Positions 16,522-25,022 of a DNA stretch of 64,000 nucleotides are shown one piece after another. The notes under the pieces were generated by a model. That model did no database searches. It was not told the origin of the DNA and worked only from the letters and a program-made list of their open reading frames with translations. The position numbers and the translations under genes were made by a program. The DNA is from Ruminococcus gauvreauii. Its GTDB lineage: Bacteria > Bacillota > Clostridia > Lachnospirales > Lachnospiraceae. Location: positions 3,782,001 to 3,846,000 of the forward strand of contig NZ_CP102290.1 in assembly GCF_025151995.1 (NCBI RefSeq), in the 5' to 3' direction. Numbering within the stretch: the first letter of the stretch is position 1; each line of letters starts with the position of its first letter.

Positions 16522-17603
16522 TGGTGAAAAAGAAAGTCGTCGTCGGCATGTCCGGAGGGGTTGATTCCTCCGTGGCAGCCTGGCTTTTGAAGGAGCAGGG
16601 ATATGATGTGATCGGTGTCACCATGCAGATCTGGCAGGATGAGGAAGAGACCGTGCAGGAAGAGAATGGCGGCTGCTGCGGCCTGAGTGCAGTGGAAGAC
16701 GCCAGAAGAGTTGCTGCGGCTCTCGGCATTCCTCACTATGTGATGAATTTCAAGAGAGAATTCAAAGAGCATGTGATGGATTACTTCATTGCGGAGTATC
16801 AAAGCGGAAGGACACCGAATCCATGCATCGCCTGCAACCGGTATGTGAAATGGGAATCGCTGCTCAGGAGAAGCCTTGAGATCGGTGCGGACTATATCGC
16901 GACGGGTCATTATGCGAGGATTGCACAGCTGCCAAACGGGAGATATGCAATCCAAAACTCCAGGACGGCTGCAAAGGACCAGACGTATGCCCTGTATAAT
17001 CTAACGCAGGAGCAGCTGTCCCACACGCTGATGCCGGCGGGGGATTACACGAAGGACGAGATCCGAAAAATGGCAGAGGATATCGGGCTGACGGTGGCGC
17101 ATAAACCGGACAGCCAGGAGATTTGTTTCGTACCGGACAATGATTATGCAAAGTTTATCGATGAGACGACAGGGGTCAGGGCAAAGCCCGGAGACTTTAT
17201 CACCGCCGAAGGCGAGGTCATCGGCCGTCACAGGGGAATCACACACTATACGGTCGGTCAGCGAAAAGGGCTCGGCCTTTCGATGGGACGTCCTGTATTC
17301 GTCACGGAGATCAGACCGGAGACGAACGAAGTGGTGATCGGAGGCAGCGACGAGGTGTTTCGGAAGACGCTGCGCGCCAACCGGCTGAATTTCATGGCGG
17401 TGGAGGAGCTGAAGACAGGGGAAGAGAGGGAATTCCTCGTGAAGATCCGGTATAACCACAAGGGGGCTCCCTGCATGGTGAAGCGTACGGGTCCGGACGA
17501 GGTGCTGTGCACCTTTTTTGAACCCCAGCGTGCCGTGACTCCCGGACAGGCTGCGGTCTTCTATGAGGGAGATTACGTGGCAGGAGGAGGTACGATCCTA
17601 TGA
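16521..17603 (+). CDS. mnmA: tRNA-specific 2-thiouridylase MnmA
   Basis: 360 aa, family length. PP-loop SGGVDSSVAAWLL at the N-terminus, first catalytic Cys in NPCIACNRYVKW, ATGHYAR, and second Cys in SQEICFVPDNDY. Thiolates U34 of tRNA Lys/Glu/Gln using sulfur from IscS, encoded two genes upstream. The next gene starts inside its stop codon (ATGA). Confidence 0.95.
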   Translation: MVKKKVVVGMSGGVDSSVAAWLLKEQGYDVIGVTMQIWQDEEETVQEENGGCCGLSAVEDARRVAAALGIPHYVMNFKREFKEHVMDYFIAEYQSGRTPNPCIACNRYVKWESLLRRSLEIGADYIATGHYARIAQLPNGRYAIQNSRTAAKDQTYALYNLTQEQLSHTLMPAGDYTKDEIRKMAEDIGLTVAHKPDSQEICFVPDNDYAKFIDETTGVRAKPGDFITAEGEVIGRHRGITHYTVGQRKGLGLSMGRPVFVTEIRPETNEVVIGGSDEVFRKTLRANRLNFMAVEELKTGEEREFLVKIRYNHKGAPCMVKRTGPDEVLCTFFEPQRAVTPGQAAVFYEGDYVAGGGTIL

Positions 17604-18394
17604 TTCCTGACTATCATCTGCATACTTTCTTTTCCGGAGACAGTGAGGCGGATCCACACGTGATGGCAGACCGGGCGGCCGCGCTCGGGATGGAATCCAT
17701 CTGCTTTACCGACCACATGGACACGGACAGCGAGGAGCCGGAATTCATTCTGGATACGGATGCTTATATCCCGTACATGCTGGAACTGCGCGAGGAATAC
17801 AGGGAAAGACTGAAGATCAGGATCGGTGTCGAGATCGGCATGCAGCCGCATCTGGCGGACAGGCACTGGGAATATGTTAAGCAGTATCCGTTTGATTTTG
17901 TGATCGCGTCACTTCATCTGGTGGACGGAAAAGATCCGTACTATCCGGAGGTGTTTGAAGGCAGGGAAGACCGGGAAGTGTATCGAAGATATCTGGAATC
18001 CCTTCTGGAAAATGTACAGGCATTCGGCGAATTTCAGGTGCTGGGACATATCGACTACGTTGTCAGGTACGGTGTGCATAAGGCATTGCAATATGGTTAT
18101 GATGAATACAGGGATGTCATAGATGCGATTCTTAAGCATATCATAGAGTCAGGCTGTGGTATGGAGATCAATACGGCAGGACTCAAAAAAGGTCTCGGTT
18201 TTCCGAATCCACACTATGATATCATCCGCAGGTACCGCGAACTGGGAGGGGAATTACTCACCCTTGGATCGGATGCACACGCTCCGGAAGATATTGGATA
18301 TGACTTTCTGGCGGTTTCTGACTATTTGAGAACGGTTGGATACCGTTATGTGATGGAATTTGAAGGAAAAAGACCGTTTTTTGTACAATTGTAA
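17600..18394 (+). CDS. PHP-domain histidinol-phosphatase (HisJ/HisK type)
   Basis: 264 aa. PHP metal motifs DYHLHTFFSGD at the start, FTDHMDTD, GVEIGMQP, LGHIDYV and LGSDAHAPED. This family dephosphorylates histidinol phosphate in histidine synthesis. No other his gene is present and it is translationally coupled to mnmA, so the substrate is inferred from family. Confidence 0.85.
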   Translation: MIPDYHLHTFFSGDSEADPHVMADRAAALGMESICFTDHMDTDSEEPEFILDTDAYIPYMLELREEYRERLKIRIGVEIGMQPHLADRHWEYVKQYPFDFVIASLHLVDGKDPYYPEVFEGREDREVYRRYLESLLENVQAFGEFQVLGHIDYVVRYGVHKALQYGYDEYRDVIDAILKHIIESGCGMEINTAGLKKGLGFPNPHYDIIRRYRELGGELLTLGSDAHAPEDIGYDFLAVSDYLRTVGYRYVMEFEGKRPFFVQL

Positions 18395-18429
18395 CAAAAA
18401 TCGAATTTTAATCATGCATGAAGTTTTAC

Positions 18430-18458
18430 TTGAATTTTTGTCACAAATTGGGTAGAAT
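18430..18458 (+). promoter_or_regulatory. Promoter of gap
   Basis: TTGAAT (18430-18435), 17-bp spacer, TAGAAT (18453-18458). A leader of about 70 nt with AGGAGG precedes the gap start at 18537. Confidence 0.6.
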
Positions 18459-18536
18459 AGCAGTTAGTGAAGCTTCCCAACGTAAATCGGAGGCTCAGTA
18501 CCACGATCACAGCAAAGAATTAGGAGGAAATTAAAG

Positions 18537-19550
18537 ATGGCAGTAAAAGTAGCAATCAATGGTTTTGGACGTATCGGTCGTCTGGCATTCAGACAGATGT
18601 TTGGAGCAGAAGGTTATGAAGTAGTGGCAATCAACGATTTGACATCCCCGAAAATGCTCGCACATTTATTGAAATATGATTCTTCACAGGGCAGATATGC
18701 ATTAGGCGATACGGTAACAGCCGGTGAAGATTCCATTACTGTAGACGGAAAAGAAATTAGGATCTATGCAAAAGCTGACGCTGCTGAACTTCCCTGGGGA
18801 GAGATCGGTGTTGACGTAGTTCTGGAATGCACAGGTTTCTATACATCCAAAGACAAAGCATCTGCACATATCAAGGCAGGAGCAAGAAAGGTAGTTATCT
18901 CCGCTCCGGCTGGAAATGATCTTCCTACTATTGTTTATAATGTAAATCATGATACACTGAAACCAGAAGATACCGTCATCTCCGCAGCTTCCTGTACAAC
19001 AAACTGTCTGGCACCGATGGCTCAGGCTCTGAATAACCTGGCTCCGGTACAGAGCGGTATCATGAGCACGATCCACGCTTACACAGGCGATCAGATGATC
19101 CTTGACGGACCGCAGAAAAAAGGCGACCTGAGAAGATCCCGCGCAGGCGCACTGAATATCGTTCCGAACAGCACAGGTGCTGCAAAGGCGATCGGTCTGG
19201 TAATCCCGGAACTGAATGGCAAACTGATCGGTTCTGCACAGCGAGTTCCGACTCCTACCGGATCCACAACAATCCTGGTAGCAGTTGTAAAGGGAAGCGT
19301 TACCGTAGACCAGATCAACGAGGCCATGAAAAATGCAGCAACAGAATCTTTCGGATACAATGAAGAAGAGATCGTATCCAGCGATGTGATCGGCATGACA
19401 TACGGTTCTCTGTTCGATGCAACACAGACGATGGTATCTCCTCTTGAAAACGGTGATACACAGGTTCAGGTTGTATCCTGGTATGACAATGAAAATTCAT
19501 ACGTTAGCCAGATGGTTCGCACAATCAAATTCTTCTCAGAGCTGGCTTAA
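18537..19550 (+). CDS. gap: Glyceraldehyde-3-phosphate dehydrogenase
   Basis: 337 aa, full length. NAD-binding INGFGRIGRLAFR, catalytic Cys in SAASCTTNCLAP (~153), His in STIHAYTGDQ, and WYDNENSY near the end. Oxidises glyceraldehyde 3-phosphate in glycolysis. First of gap-pgk-tpiA, with strong codon bias expected of a highly expressed gene. Confidence 0.97.
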   Translation: MAVKVAINGFGRIGRLAFRQMFGAEGYEVVAINDLTSPKMLAHLLKYDSSQGRYALGDTVTAGEDSITVDGKEIRIYAKADAAELPWGEIGVDVVLECTGFYTSKDKASAHIKAGARKVVISAPAGNDLPTIVYNVNHDTLKPEDTVISAASCTTNCLAPMAQALNNLAPVQSGIMSTIHAYTGDQMILDGPQKKGDLRRSRAGALNIVPNSTGAAKAIGLVIPELNGKLIGSAQRVPTPTGSTTILVAVVKGSVTVDQINEAMKNAATESFGYNEEEIVSSDVIGMTYGSLFDATQTMVSPLENGDTQVQVVSWYDNENSYVSQMVRTIKFFSELA

Positions 19551-19573
19551 TCAATTTTTAAGATCCAAAGGGG

Positions 19574-19601
19574 TCCGGTCTTGCAGGACCGGATCCTGTT
19601 T
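19574..19601 (+). terminator. Attenuator-like hairpin between gap and pgk
   Basis: TCCGGTC (19574-19580) / GACCGGA (19587-19593) followed by CCTGTTTTTA. A partial terminator here would make gap mRNA more abundant than pgk, as in many Firmicutes. Confidence 0.6.
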
Positions 19602-19636
19602 TTATTGCACAGAAAATGATCCAAAGGAGGATTTTT

Positions 19637-20842
19637 ATGCTGAACAAAAAATCAGTAGACGATATCAATGTAAAAGGCCGGAGAGTGCTGGTGAGATGTG
19701 ATTTTAATGTACCGCTGAAAGACGGCGGAATCACTGACGAGAACAGGCTGGTTGCAGCACTGCCGACGATCAAAAAACTGATCGCAGACGGCGGACGCGT
19801 CATCCTGTGTTCCCATCTGGGCAAACCGAAGGGAGAACCGAAACCGGAACTTTCTCTTGCACCCGTAGCCGTAAGACTCTCCCAGCTGCTCGGACAGGAA
19901 GTGAAATTTGCCGCTGACCCTGAAGTAGTCGGTGCCAATGCCAAAGCGGCAGTTGAAGTGATGAAAGACGGGGACGTTATCCTGCTCGAAAACACGCGCT
20001 ACCGTGCAGAAGAGACGAAAAACGGTGAGGAATTCAGCAAAGAGCTTGCATCCCTGTGCGAGGTATTCGTAAATGACGCATTTGGAACCGCACACAGGGC
20101 ACACTGCTCAAACGTTGGCGTGACAAAATACGTGGATACCTGCGCTGTCGGTTATCTGATGCAGAAAGAAATTGATTTCCTCGGAAATGCGGTAAATAAT
20201 CCAAACCGTCCGTTTGTAGCCATCCTGGGCGGTGCAAAAGTTGCAGATAAATTAAATGTTATTGCAAATCTGCTGGAAAAATGCGATACTTTAATTATCG
20301 GCGGCGGTATGGCATATACCTTCCTGAAAGCGAAGGGCGGACAGATCGGCACTTCACTCGTTGACGACGAAAAACTGGAATACTGCAGGGAAATGATCGA
20401 GAAGGCGGAGAAACTCGGTAAGAAATTACTGCTTCCGGTTGACACCACCATCACCAGTGAATTCCCGTCACCGATCGATGCTCCGGTTGAGACGCAGATC
20501 GTTGCTTCGGATTCCATCCCGGCAGATATGATGGGACTGGATATCGGGACTGAAACCGCCAGGATGTATGCCGAGGCTGTGAAGACGGCTAAGACAGTCG
20601 TGTGGAACGGGCCGATGGGTGTATTCGAAAACCCGATCCTGGCAAAAGGAACGATCGCTGTAGCTGAGGCGCTTGCTGAGACGGATGCGACAACGATCAT
20701 CGGGGGCGGTGATTCTGCAGCAGCAGTCAATCAGCTGGGCTTTGGTGACAAGATGTCACATATCTCCACAGGCGGCGGGGCATCCCTTGAATTCCTGGAG
20801 GGAAAAGAACTCCCGGGCGTAGCCGCAGCAGATAATCGCTAG
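19637..20842 (+). CDS. pgk: Phosphoglycerate kinase
   Basis: About 401 aa; ATG 19637 has AAAGGAGG upstream. RCDFNVPL, the SHLGKPKG loop, AFGTAHRAHCSN, GGAKVADK and the C-terminal IIGGGDSAAAV and STGGGASLEFLEG nucleotide motifs. Makes ATP from 1,3-bisphosphoglycerate. Confidence 0.97.
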   Translation: MLNKKSVDDINVKGRRVLVRCDFNVPLKDGGITDENRLVAALPTIKKLIADGGRVILCSHLGKPKGEPKPELSLAPVAVRLSQLLGQEVKFAADPEVVGANAKAAVEVMKDGDVILLENTRYRAEETKNGEEFSKELASLCEVFVNDAFGTAHRAHCSNVGVTKYVDTCAVGYLMQKEIDFLGNAVNNPNRPFVAILGGAKVADKLNVIANLLEKCDTLIIGGGMAYTFLKAKGGQIGTSLVDDEKLEYCREMIEKAEKLGKKLLLPVDTTITSEFPSPIDAPVETQIVASDSIPADMMGLDIGTETARMYAEAVKTAKTVVWNGPMGVFENPILAKGTIAVAEALAETDATTIIGGGDSAAAVNQLGFGDKMSHISTGGGASLEFLEGKELPGVAAADNR

Positions 20843-20877
20843 TACGAACCAAAAAAACGTGAAAAGAGGATAAGAAA

Positions 20878-21627
20878 ATGGCAAGAAGAAAAATTATTGC
20901 AGGTAACTGGAAAATGAATATGACTCCGAGTGAGGCTGTTGAGCTGGTGAATACACTGAAACCGCTCGTTGCCAGTGACGATGTGGACGTTGTGTTCTGC
21001 GTGCCGGCTATCGATATCATTCCGGTTATCGAAGCATGTAAGGGAAGCAACATCGAAGTAGGTGCGGAGAACATGTACTTCGAGGAGAAAGGCGCTTACA
21101 CAGGAGAGATCTCTCCTGCCATGCTGACAGATGTCGGAGTAAAATATGTTGTTCTGGGCCATTCCGAGAGAAGAGAATACTTTGCTGAGACGAATGAAAC
21201 CGTGAACAAAAAGATGCTGAAAGCGTTCGAACACGGCATTACACCGATCATGTGCTGCGGTGAATCTCTGGAACAGAGAGAGCAGGGCGTGACCATGGAC
21301 TTCATTCGCCAGCAGGTTAAAGTCGGATTCTTAAACGTAACTGCAGACCAGGCAAAGACGGCTGTCATCGCATATGAGCCGATCTGGGCGATCGGAACCG
21401 GCAAAACCGCGACTACGGAGCAGGCACAGGAAGTATGTGCAGCGATCCGTGCATGCATCGCTGAGATCTATGATGAGGCGACTGCAGAAGCGATCCGTAT
21501 CCAGTACGGCGGATCTGTAAACGCTGCTACAGCACCGGAACTGTTTGCACAGGCAGACATCGACGGCGGCCTGGTAGGCGGCGCAGCACTGAAACCAGAT
21601 TTCGGTAAGATCGTAAATTATAAGTAA
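20878..21627 (+). CDS. tpiA: Triosephosphate isomerase
   Basis: 249 aa. AGNWKMN at the N-terminus, VVLGHSERR (catalytic His), AYEPIWAIGTGKTA (catalytic Glu) and YGGSVN phosphate loop. Last gene of the gap-pgk-tpiA unit. Confidence 0.97.
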   Translation: MARRKIIAGNWKMNMTPSEAVELVNTLKPLVASDDVDVVFCVPAIDIIPVIEACKGSNIEVGAENMYFEEKGAYTGEISPAMLTDVGVKYVVLGHSERREYFAETNETVNKKMLKAFEHGITPIMCCGESLEQREQGVTMDFIRQQVKVGFLNVTADQAKTAVIAYEPIWAIGTGKTATTEQAQEVCAAIRACIAEIYDEATAEAIRIQYGGSVNAATAPELFAQADIDGGLVGGAALKPDFGKIVNYK

Positions 21628-21635
21628 CAGTTCAC

Positions 21636-21765
21636 GACGGCGGGGAAATTGGTGCAGAAAGCTGCATCAAGCTTGCTTGTCAGTCGCTTTTACGCACCAA
21701 TTTCCACATCGGATGAACATCCGATGCTTCTTGACCGTCTTTTTCGGTCAAGAAGATGCGCCGTC
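21636..21765. repeat. 130-bp four-way-junction element
   Basis: An outer stem GACGGCG (21636-21642) / CGCCGTC (21759-21765) encloses three successive perfect hairpins: GGAAATTGGTGC / GCACCAATTTCC (21644-21655, 21694-21705), CATCGGAT / ATCCGATG (21707-21714, 21719-21726) and CTTCTTGACCG / CGGTCAAGAAG (21727-21737, 21745-21755). Either strand can fold this way. No ORF is supported. It fills the gap between tpiA and the riboswitch promoter and could be a palindromic mobile repeat or a structured RNA; there is no clear poly-T tail. Confidence 0.65.
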
Positions 21766-21790
21766 CTGATTAGTTACAATTAAGAATCCT

Positions 21791-21819
21791 TTGACATGAA
21801 CAGGGTAATATGATATAAT
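21791..21819 (+). promoter_or_regulatory. Strong sigma-A promoter before riboswitch
   Basis: TTGACA (21791-21796), 17-bp spacer, TATAAT (21814-21819): both consensus hexamers exact. Confidence 0.85.
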
Positions 21820-21826
21820 CATATCT

Positions 21827-21923
21827 GATAAAAGGGAGTAGCCGAACACCGAAAGGTGGGTTTTAAATCGTCACCCGCTGCCGAGAGGCAGCCGTATAAA
21901 ATGAGATGTGCAAGACTTTTATC
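21827..21923 (+). promoter_or_regulatory. yybP-ykoY (Mn2+) riboswitch aptamer
   Basis: P1 stem GATAAAAG (21827-21834) / CTTTTATC (21916-21923) closes an aptamer with the family signatures AGGGAGTAGC, an internal ATCGTCA, a helix CGCTGCC/GGCAGCCG and GCAAGACTTTT at the 3' side. These match the docking-loop sequences known for Mn2+-sensing yybP-ykoY RNAs. Its 3' strand is shared with the terminator just downstream, so it should act as a transcriptional ON switch. The controlled genes are a hypothetical protein and YccF, not a recognisable Mn exporter. Confidence 0.82.
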
Positions 21924-21954
21924 GTGACAGATCGTCATGATAAGGGTCTTTTTT
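21914..21954 (+). terminator. Riboswitch expression-platform terminator
   Basis: GACTTTTATCGTGAC (21914-21928) pairs along its length, with G-U pairs, to GTCATGATAAGGGTC (21934-21948), followed by six T. Its 5' arm overlaps P1 of the aptamer, so terminator and ligand-bound aptamer are mutually exclusive. Confidence 0.82.
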
Positions 21955-22045
21955 GATTCAAAGGAATACCTTTTGCGGACCACATGGCATGCCGGAATCT
22001 GTCACGCACAAAACAGGCAAAAATGACAGAAAAGGAGAATGAAGT

Positions 22046-22501
22046 ATGCTGGGAAAAGAACAGATAACAGAGATCAGAGAAGCCATGGAGGCGGGACGGT
22101 GTGCGCTTGGCAGTCTGGAAATAGCGCAGGAAAGTCTGAAAAGCGCAGGAAACTGGGGCATCTTCGACATGCTGGGCGGAGGTTTCTTCAGCACCATGGT
22201 CAAACACTCGAAGATCGAAGATTCACAGAGTGCACTGGATGAGGCGAAATATCATCTGGGAAGGCTTCGGGATGAACTCAGGGATATCGAGGTGCCGCTG
22301 GATCTCCGGATGGATGTCAATGAGTTTTTGACATTTGCCGATTTTTTCTTCGACGGACTCGTCGCCGACTGGATGGTGCAGTCCAGAATCACGGATGCCA
22401 GAGAACAGGTTGATGATGCGATGCAAAAAGTACAGATGATCATGGATGATCTGAAACGCTGGGAACAGAATTTATTGTTGGAAGACAGGAGGAATGACTG
22501 A
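22046..22501 (+). CDS. Hypothetical helical protein under the Mn2+ riboswitch
   Basis: 151 aa; AAAGGAG 8 bp before ATG 22046. No signal peptide or membrane segment. Mostly amphipathic helix, with a central FDMLGGGFFSTMVKHSK segment and long coiled-coil-prone stretches (DEAKYHLGRLRDELRDI; REQVDDAMQKVQMIMDDL). I do not recognise the family. It overlaps the YccF start by one base, so both are made from the riboswitch-controlled message. A cytosolic partner of the YccF membrane protein is the natural inference. Confidence 0.8.
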   Translation: MLGKEQITEIREAMEAGRCALGSLEIAQESLKSAGNWGIFDMLGGGFFSTMVKHSKIEDSQSALDEAKYHLGRLRDELRDIEVPLDLRMDVNEFLTFADFFFDGLVADWMVQSRITDAREQVDDAMQKVQMIMDDLKRWEQNLLLEDRRND

Positions 22502-22860
22502 TGGGATGTCTGGGTAATTTGTTATGGTTCATATTTGGGGGTTTTTTAAGCGGACTCAGCTGGTGTGCAGCCGGACTGCTGTGGTGTATTACGATCGTAG
22601 GAATACCGGTTGGTGTTCAGTGCTTCAAATTTGCATCGCTCAGCTTCTTCCCCTTCGGAAAAGAAGTGCGGTACGGCGGAGGTGCGGGGAGCATGATCCT
22701 GAACATCATCTGGCTGATTGTTTCCGGAATACCTCTGGCGCTTGAGCATCTGGCTCTTGGAGCTCTGCTGTGTATCACGATCATTGGGATTCCGTTCGGC
22801 ATGCAGCAGTTTAAACTGGCGAAGCTGGCTCTGATGCCGTTTGGAAGTGAAGTCTATTAA
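22501..22860 (+). CDS. YccF domain-containing membrane protein
   Basis: 119 aa, two tandem copies of a glycine-rich hydrophobic unit: LLWCITIVGIPVGVQCFKFASLSFFPFGKEV and ALLCITIIGIPFGMQQFKLAKLALMPFGSEV (quoted in part: residues ~26-55 and ~86-117). This internal repeat defines the YccF family of inner-membrane proteins, whose function is unknown. Translationally coupled to the preceding gene and followed by a terminator. Confidence 0.85.
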   Translation: MGCLGNLLWFIFGGFLSGLSWCAAGLLWCITIVGIPVGVQCFKFASLSFFPFGKEVRYGGGAGSMILNIIWLIVSGIPLALEHLALGALLCITIIGIPFGMQQFKLAKLALMPFGSEVY

Positions 22861-22866
22861 GAATAT

Positions 22867-22909
22867 AAAAGGCAGTTTCCGTGGAAAGCATCCGCAGAAA
22901 CTGCCTTTT
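22867..22909. terminator. Bidirectional terminator
   Basis: AAAAGGCAGTTTC (22867-22879) / GAAACTGCCTTTT (22897-22909), between yccF and the convergent TetR gene. Confidence 0.85.
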
Positions 22910-22924
22910 AACCTTGGCATCATG

Positions 22925-23536
22925 TCATTGCTGGAGAAACTGCAGACTCTTCATGCTGATGCCCATACTCTTGGACTGCATAAGAGAAAATGCATGCAAA
23001 AGATTCCTGATTTCATCCGTAGTGGAAGGGATGATATGATTGTCCAGCTTCACAGTCATCACGATCAGGACGATTTCTGCGATCTCATCCGGGTAGTCAC
23101 ACTGGATCAGGCCCTCATAATTTCCCTGTCTGATAATGTCAGACAGAATAGGTTTCAGATTTCTGATCAAAAAGGTCATGAATTTCTGATGAATCAATGC
23201 GCTCTGCTGTATCTCGATAAAACTTCCGCATTCTTCCTGCCGCTTCAATTCGGAAGAAGCTTCCAGGCACGCACGAAATATGATTTCCATCTTGGCAAAG
23301 GCGTCAATGTCTGTGGAACTGACCAGCTCTTTGCTCTTTCTTATGGCCATCGAGTAGGAACGCTCGATAACGGCCTCGATAATATCATTCTTAGATTCAA
23401 AATAGTAGTAGATACTTCCTTTTCCAATCCCCGCTTTTTCGGCAATATCGCTGACGGAAATCGCACGGTTTGATGTTTCGTTCATCAATTCCTGCATGGC
23501 GTCCAGGATCAGGTCTCTTTTGTTGTTATTCTGCAT
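22925..23536 (-). CDS. TetR/AcrR-family regulator of the SCP2-ACP operon
   Basis: 203 aa. N-terminal HTH ISVSDIAEKAGIGKGSIYYYFESKNDIIEAV (in part, residues ~26-56) is classic TetR; the C-terminal ~140 residues are the variable ligand-binding domain. It is divergent from the operon at 23722, and two copies of a GGTCGAA motif lie in the shared region. It probably represses that operon and responds to an acyl or lipid-like ligand, judged only from the operon's content. Confidence 0.88.
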   Translation of the reverse strand: MQNNNKRDLILDAMQELMNETSNRAISVSDIAEKAGIGKGSIYYYFESKNDIIEAVIERSYSMAIRKSKELVSSTDIDAFAKMEIIFRACLEASSELKRQEECGSFIEIQQSALIHQKFMTFLIRNLKPILSDIIRQGNYEGLIQCDYPDEIAEIVLIVMTVKLDNHIIPSTTDEIRNLLHAFSLMQSKSMGISMKSLQFLQQ

Positions 23537-23601
23537 AAAAATCTCCTTTCAGAAGTCCGTCATTTTATAAGTATAGCAGATATCCGGAGAAAACACCATA
23601 C

Positions 23602-23662
23602 TTGACTGGCGGTCGAAAAAGTGGTAGAGTAAGCCCATGATCAAATTCGACCAACGGTCGAA
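23602..23662 (+). promoter_or_regulatory. Promoter with two TetR operator candidates
   Basis: TTGACT (23602-23607), 17-bp spacer, TAGAGT (23625-23630). The spacer contains GGTCGAA (23611-23617). A perfect 7-3-7 palindrome TTCGACC-AAC-GGTCGAA lies at 23646-23662, just after the predicted start. Repression by the adjacent TetR protein is the likely mechanism. Confidence 0.72.
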
Positions 23663-23721
23663 AAAAGTCAGTTTACGCCGGGATAAAAGTACAGCGGCGG
23701 ATATAGGAGGAAGAAACGGTT

Positions 23722-24039
23722 ATGACGTTTGAAGAAGTATATGAAAAAGCAAAAGCAATTTTTATGAAGGCAGATGTGAGTCAGATCTCAGAACATCTGG
23801 CTTTCCAGTTCAATATCACGGGTGAGGGTGAGGGCGCGTTTTATGCAGAGGTAAACGACGGTGCTTTGAGCGTAGAGCCTTATGAGTATTATGACAGAGA
23901 CGCGGTTTTCACCTGTACGGCGGAAACACTGTTTAAGATCGCTGAGGGGAAATCGGATCCCGTCATGGCATTTACATTGGGAAAACTGAAGGTGGATGGA
24001 AGTATCGAGAAAGCACTCAGCATACAGAAACTGATTTAA
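23722..24039 (+). CDS. SCP2 sterol-carrier-domain protein
   Basis: 105 aa, a single SCP2-type lipid-binding domain: short N-terminal helix, FQFNITGEGEGAFYAEV strand pair, DAVFTCTAETLFKIAEGKSDP and the terminal FTLGKLKVDGSIEKALSIQKL. These domains hold acyl-CoA, fatty acid or other hydrophobic ligands in a cavity. First gene of a five-gene operon with an acyl ligase and ACP, suggesting a carrier for a lipid substrate or product. Confidence 0.85.
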   Translation: MTFEEVYEKAKAIFMKADVSQISEHLAFQFNITGEGEGAFYAEVNDGALSVEPYEYYDRDAVFTCTAETLFKIAEGKSDPVMAFTLGKLKVDGSIEKALSIQKLI

Positions 24040-24063
24040 CCTGATCCAAAAATGGAGGGATTT

Positions 24064-25008
24064 ATGATGGAAGTATGGAAATGGGCGGCAGGTCTTGGAA
24101 CTGTTACAGCGGCGGCAGAGTATGGTATCGCGGAATACTTTTTTCGCCGGACGATGATTCGTAGCAATGCCAAAAGGGACCGCACACAAAAGATGGCAGG
24201 GACTGCATGGGATGCATATATTCCGAGGATCAGAGCGTGCCGCAGCTGGCTGATGGAGAGAAAAAAAGAAAATGTATTCATACGGTCCCGGGATGGACTG
24301 AAACTGTTCGGCACGTATTTTCCGTCAGAGGAGTCAGACAGGACATTTCTATGTTTCCACGGGTATACAAGCGAAGGGCTGAATGACTTTCCGTGTATCG
24401 CCAGGTTTTATCTGGAAAAGGGATACAACGTGCTTCTCGCGGACGAACGGGCGCATGGCCAAAGTGAAGGTACATACATCGGTTTCGGATGCCTGGACCG
24501 ATGGGACGCAGTAGAATGGATACGGTATCTGCTCGGCCGCTTCGGACAGGAACAGGAGATCTTTCTTCACGGAATGTCCATGGGCGGTGCTACAGTACTG
24601 ATGGCAAGCGGACTGAGGCTTCCGCTGCAGGTGAAGGGGATTGTCTCCGACTGTGGGTTTACATCGGCGTGGGAGGTTTTTACTTCTGTACTGAATCATA
24701 TGTATCATATGCCGGCGTTTCCGATCCTTCAGATATCGGACAGACTGGTAAAAAAACGCGCCGGATATGGGCTGGCAGAATGTAATTCTGCTGAAGAGGT
24801 AAAAAAAGCCACGGTACCGATCCTCATGATTCACGGGGATGCGGACACGTTTGTTCCGTGCTGGATGTGTGAGGAAATCTATCGCAGCTGTGCATCCCCA
24901 AAGCAGAAACTGATCATCAAAGGAGCCTCCCACGCAGAGGCATATTATAAAAATACCGTTGCATATGAGCGTGCTGTGAATTCGTTTCTTGATATGCTAA
25001 AACGGTGA
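24064..25008 (+). CDS. Alpha/beta hydrolase with N-terminal hydrophobic segment
   Basis: About 314 aa; TGGAGGG supports ATG 24064. Residues ~8-25 are weakly hydrophobic and could anchor the protein. Hydrolase motifs: FLCFHGYTSEG (oxyanion loop), nucleophile Ser in HGMSMGGAT (~170), Asp in IHGDADTFVP and His in KGASHAEAYY. Serine-hydrolase triad complete; substrate is likely an ester or thioester of the pathway. Stop overlaps the upstream region of the next gene. Confidence 0.85.
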   Translation: MMEVWKWAAGLGTVTAAAEYGIAEYFFRRTMIRSNAKRDRTQKMAGTAWDAYIPRIRACRSWLMERKKENVFIRSRDGLKLFGTYFPSEESDRTFLCFHGYTSEGLNDFPCIARFYLEKGYNVLLADERAHGQSEGTYIGFGCLDRWDAVEWIRYLLGRFGQEQEIFLHGMSMGGATVLMASGLRLPLQVKGIVSDCGFTSAWEVFTSVLNHMYHMPAFPILQISDRLVKKRAGYGLAECNSAEEVKKATVPILMIHGDADTFVPCWMCEEIYRSCASPKQKLIIKGASHAEAYYKNTVAYERAVNSFLDMLKR

Positions 25009-25022
25009 GGAGGTTTAATTCT

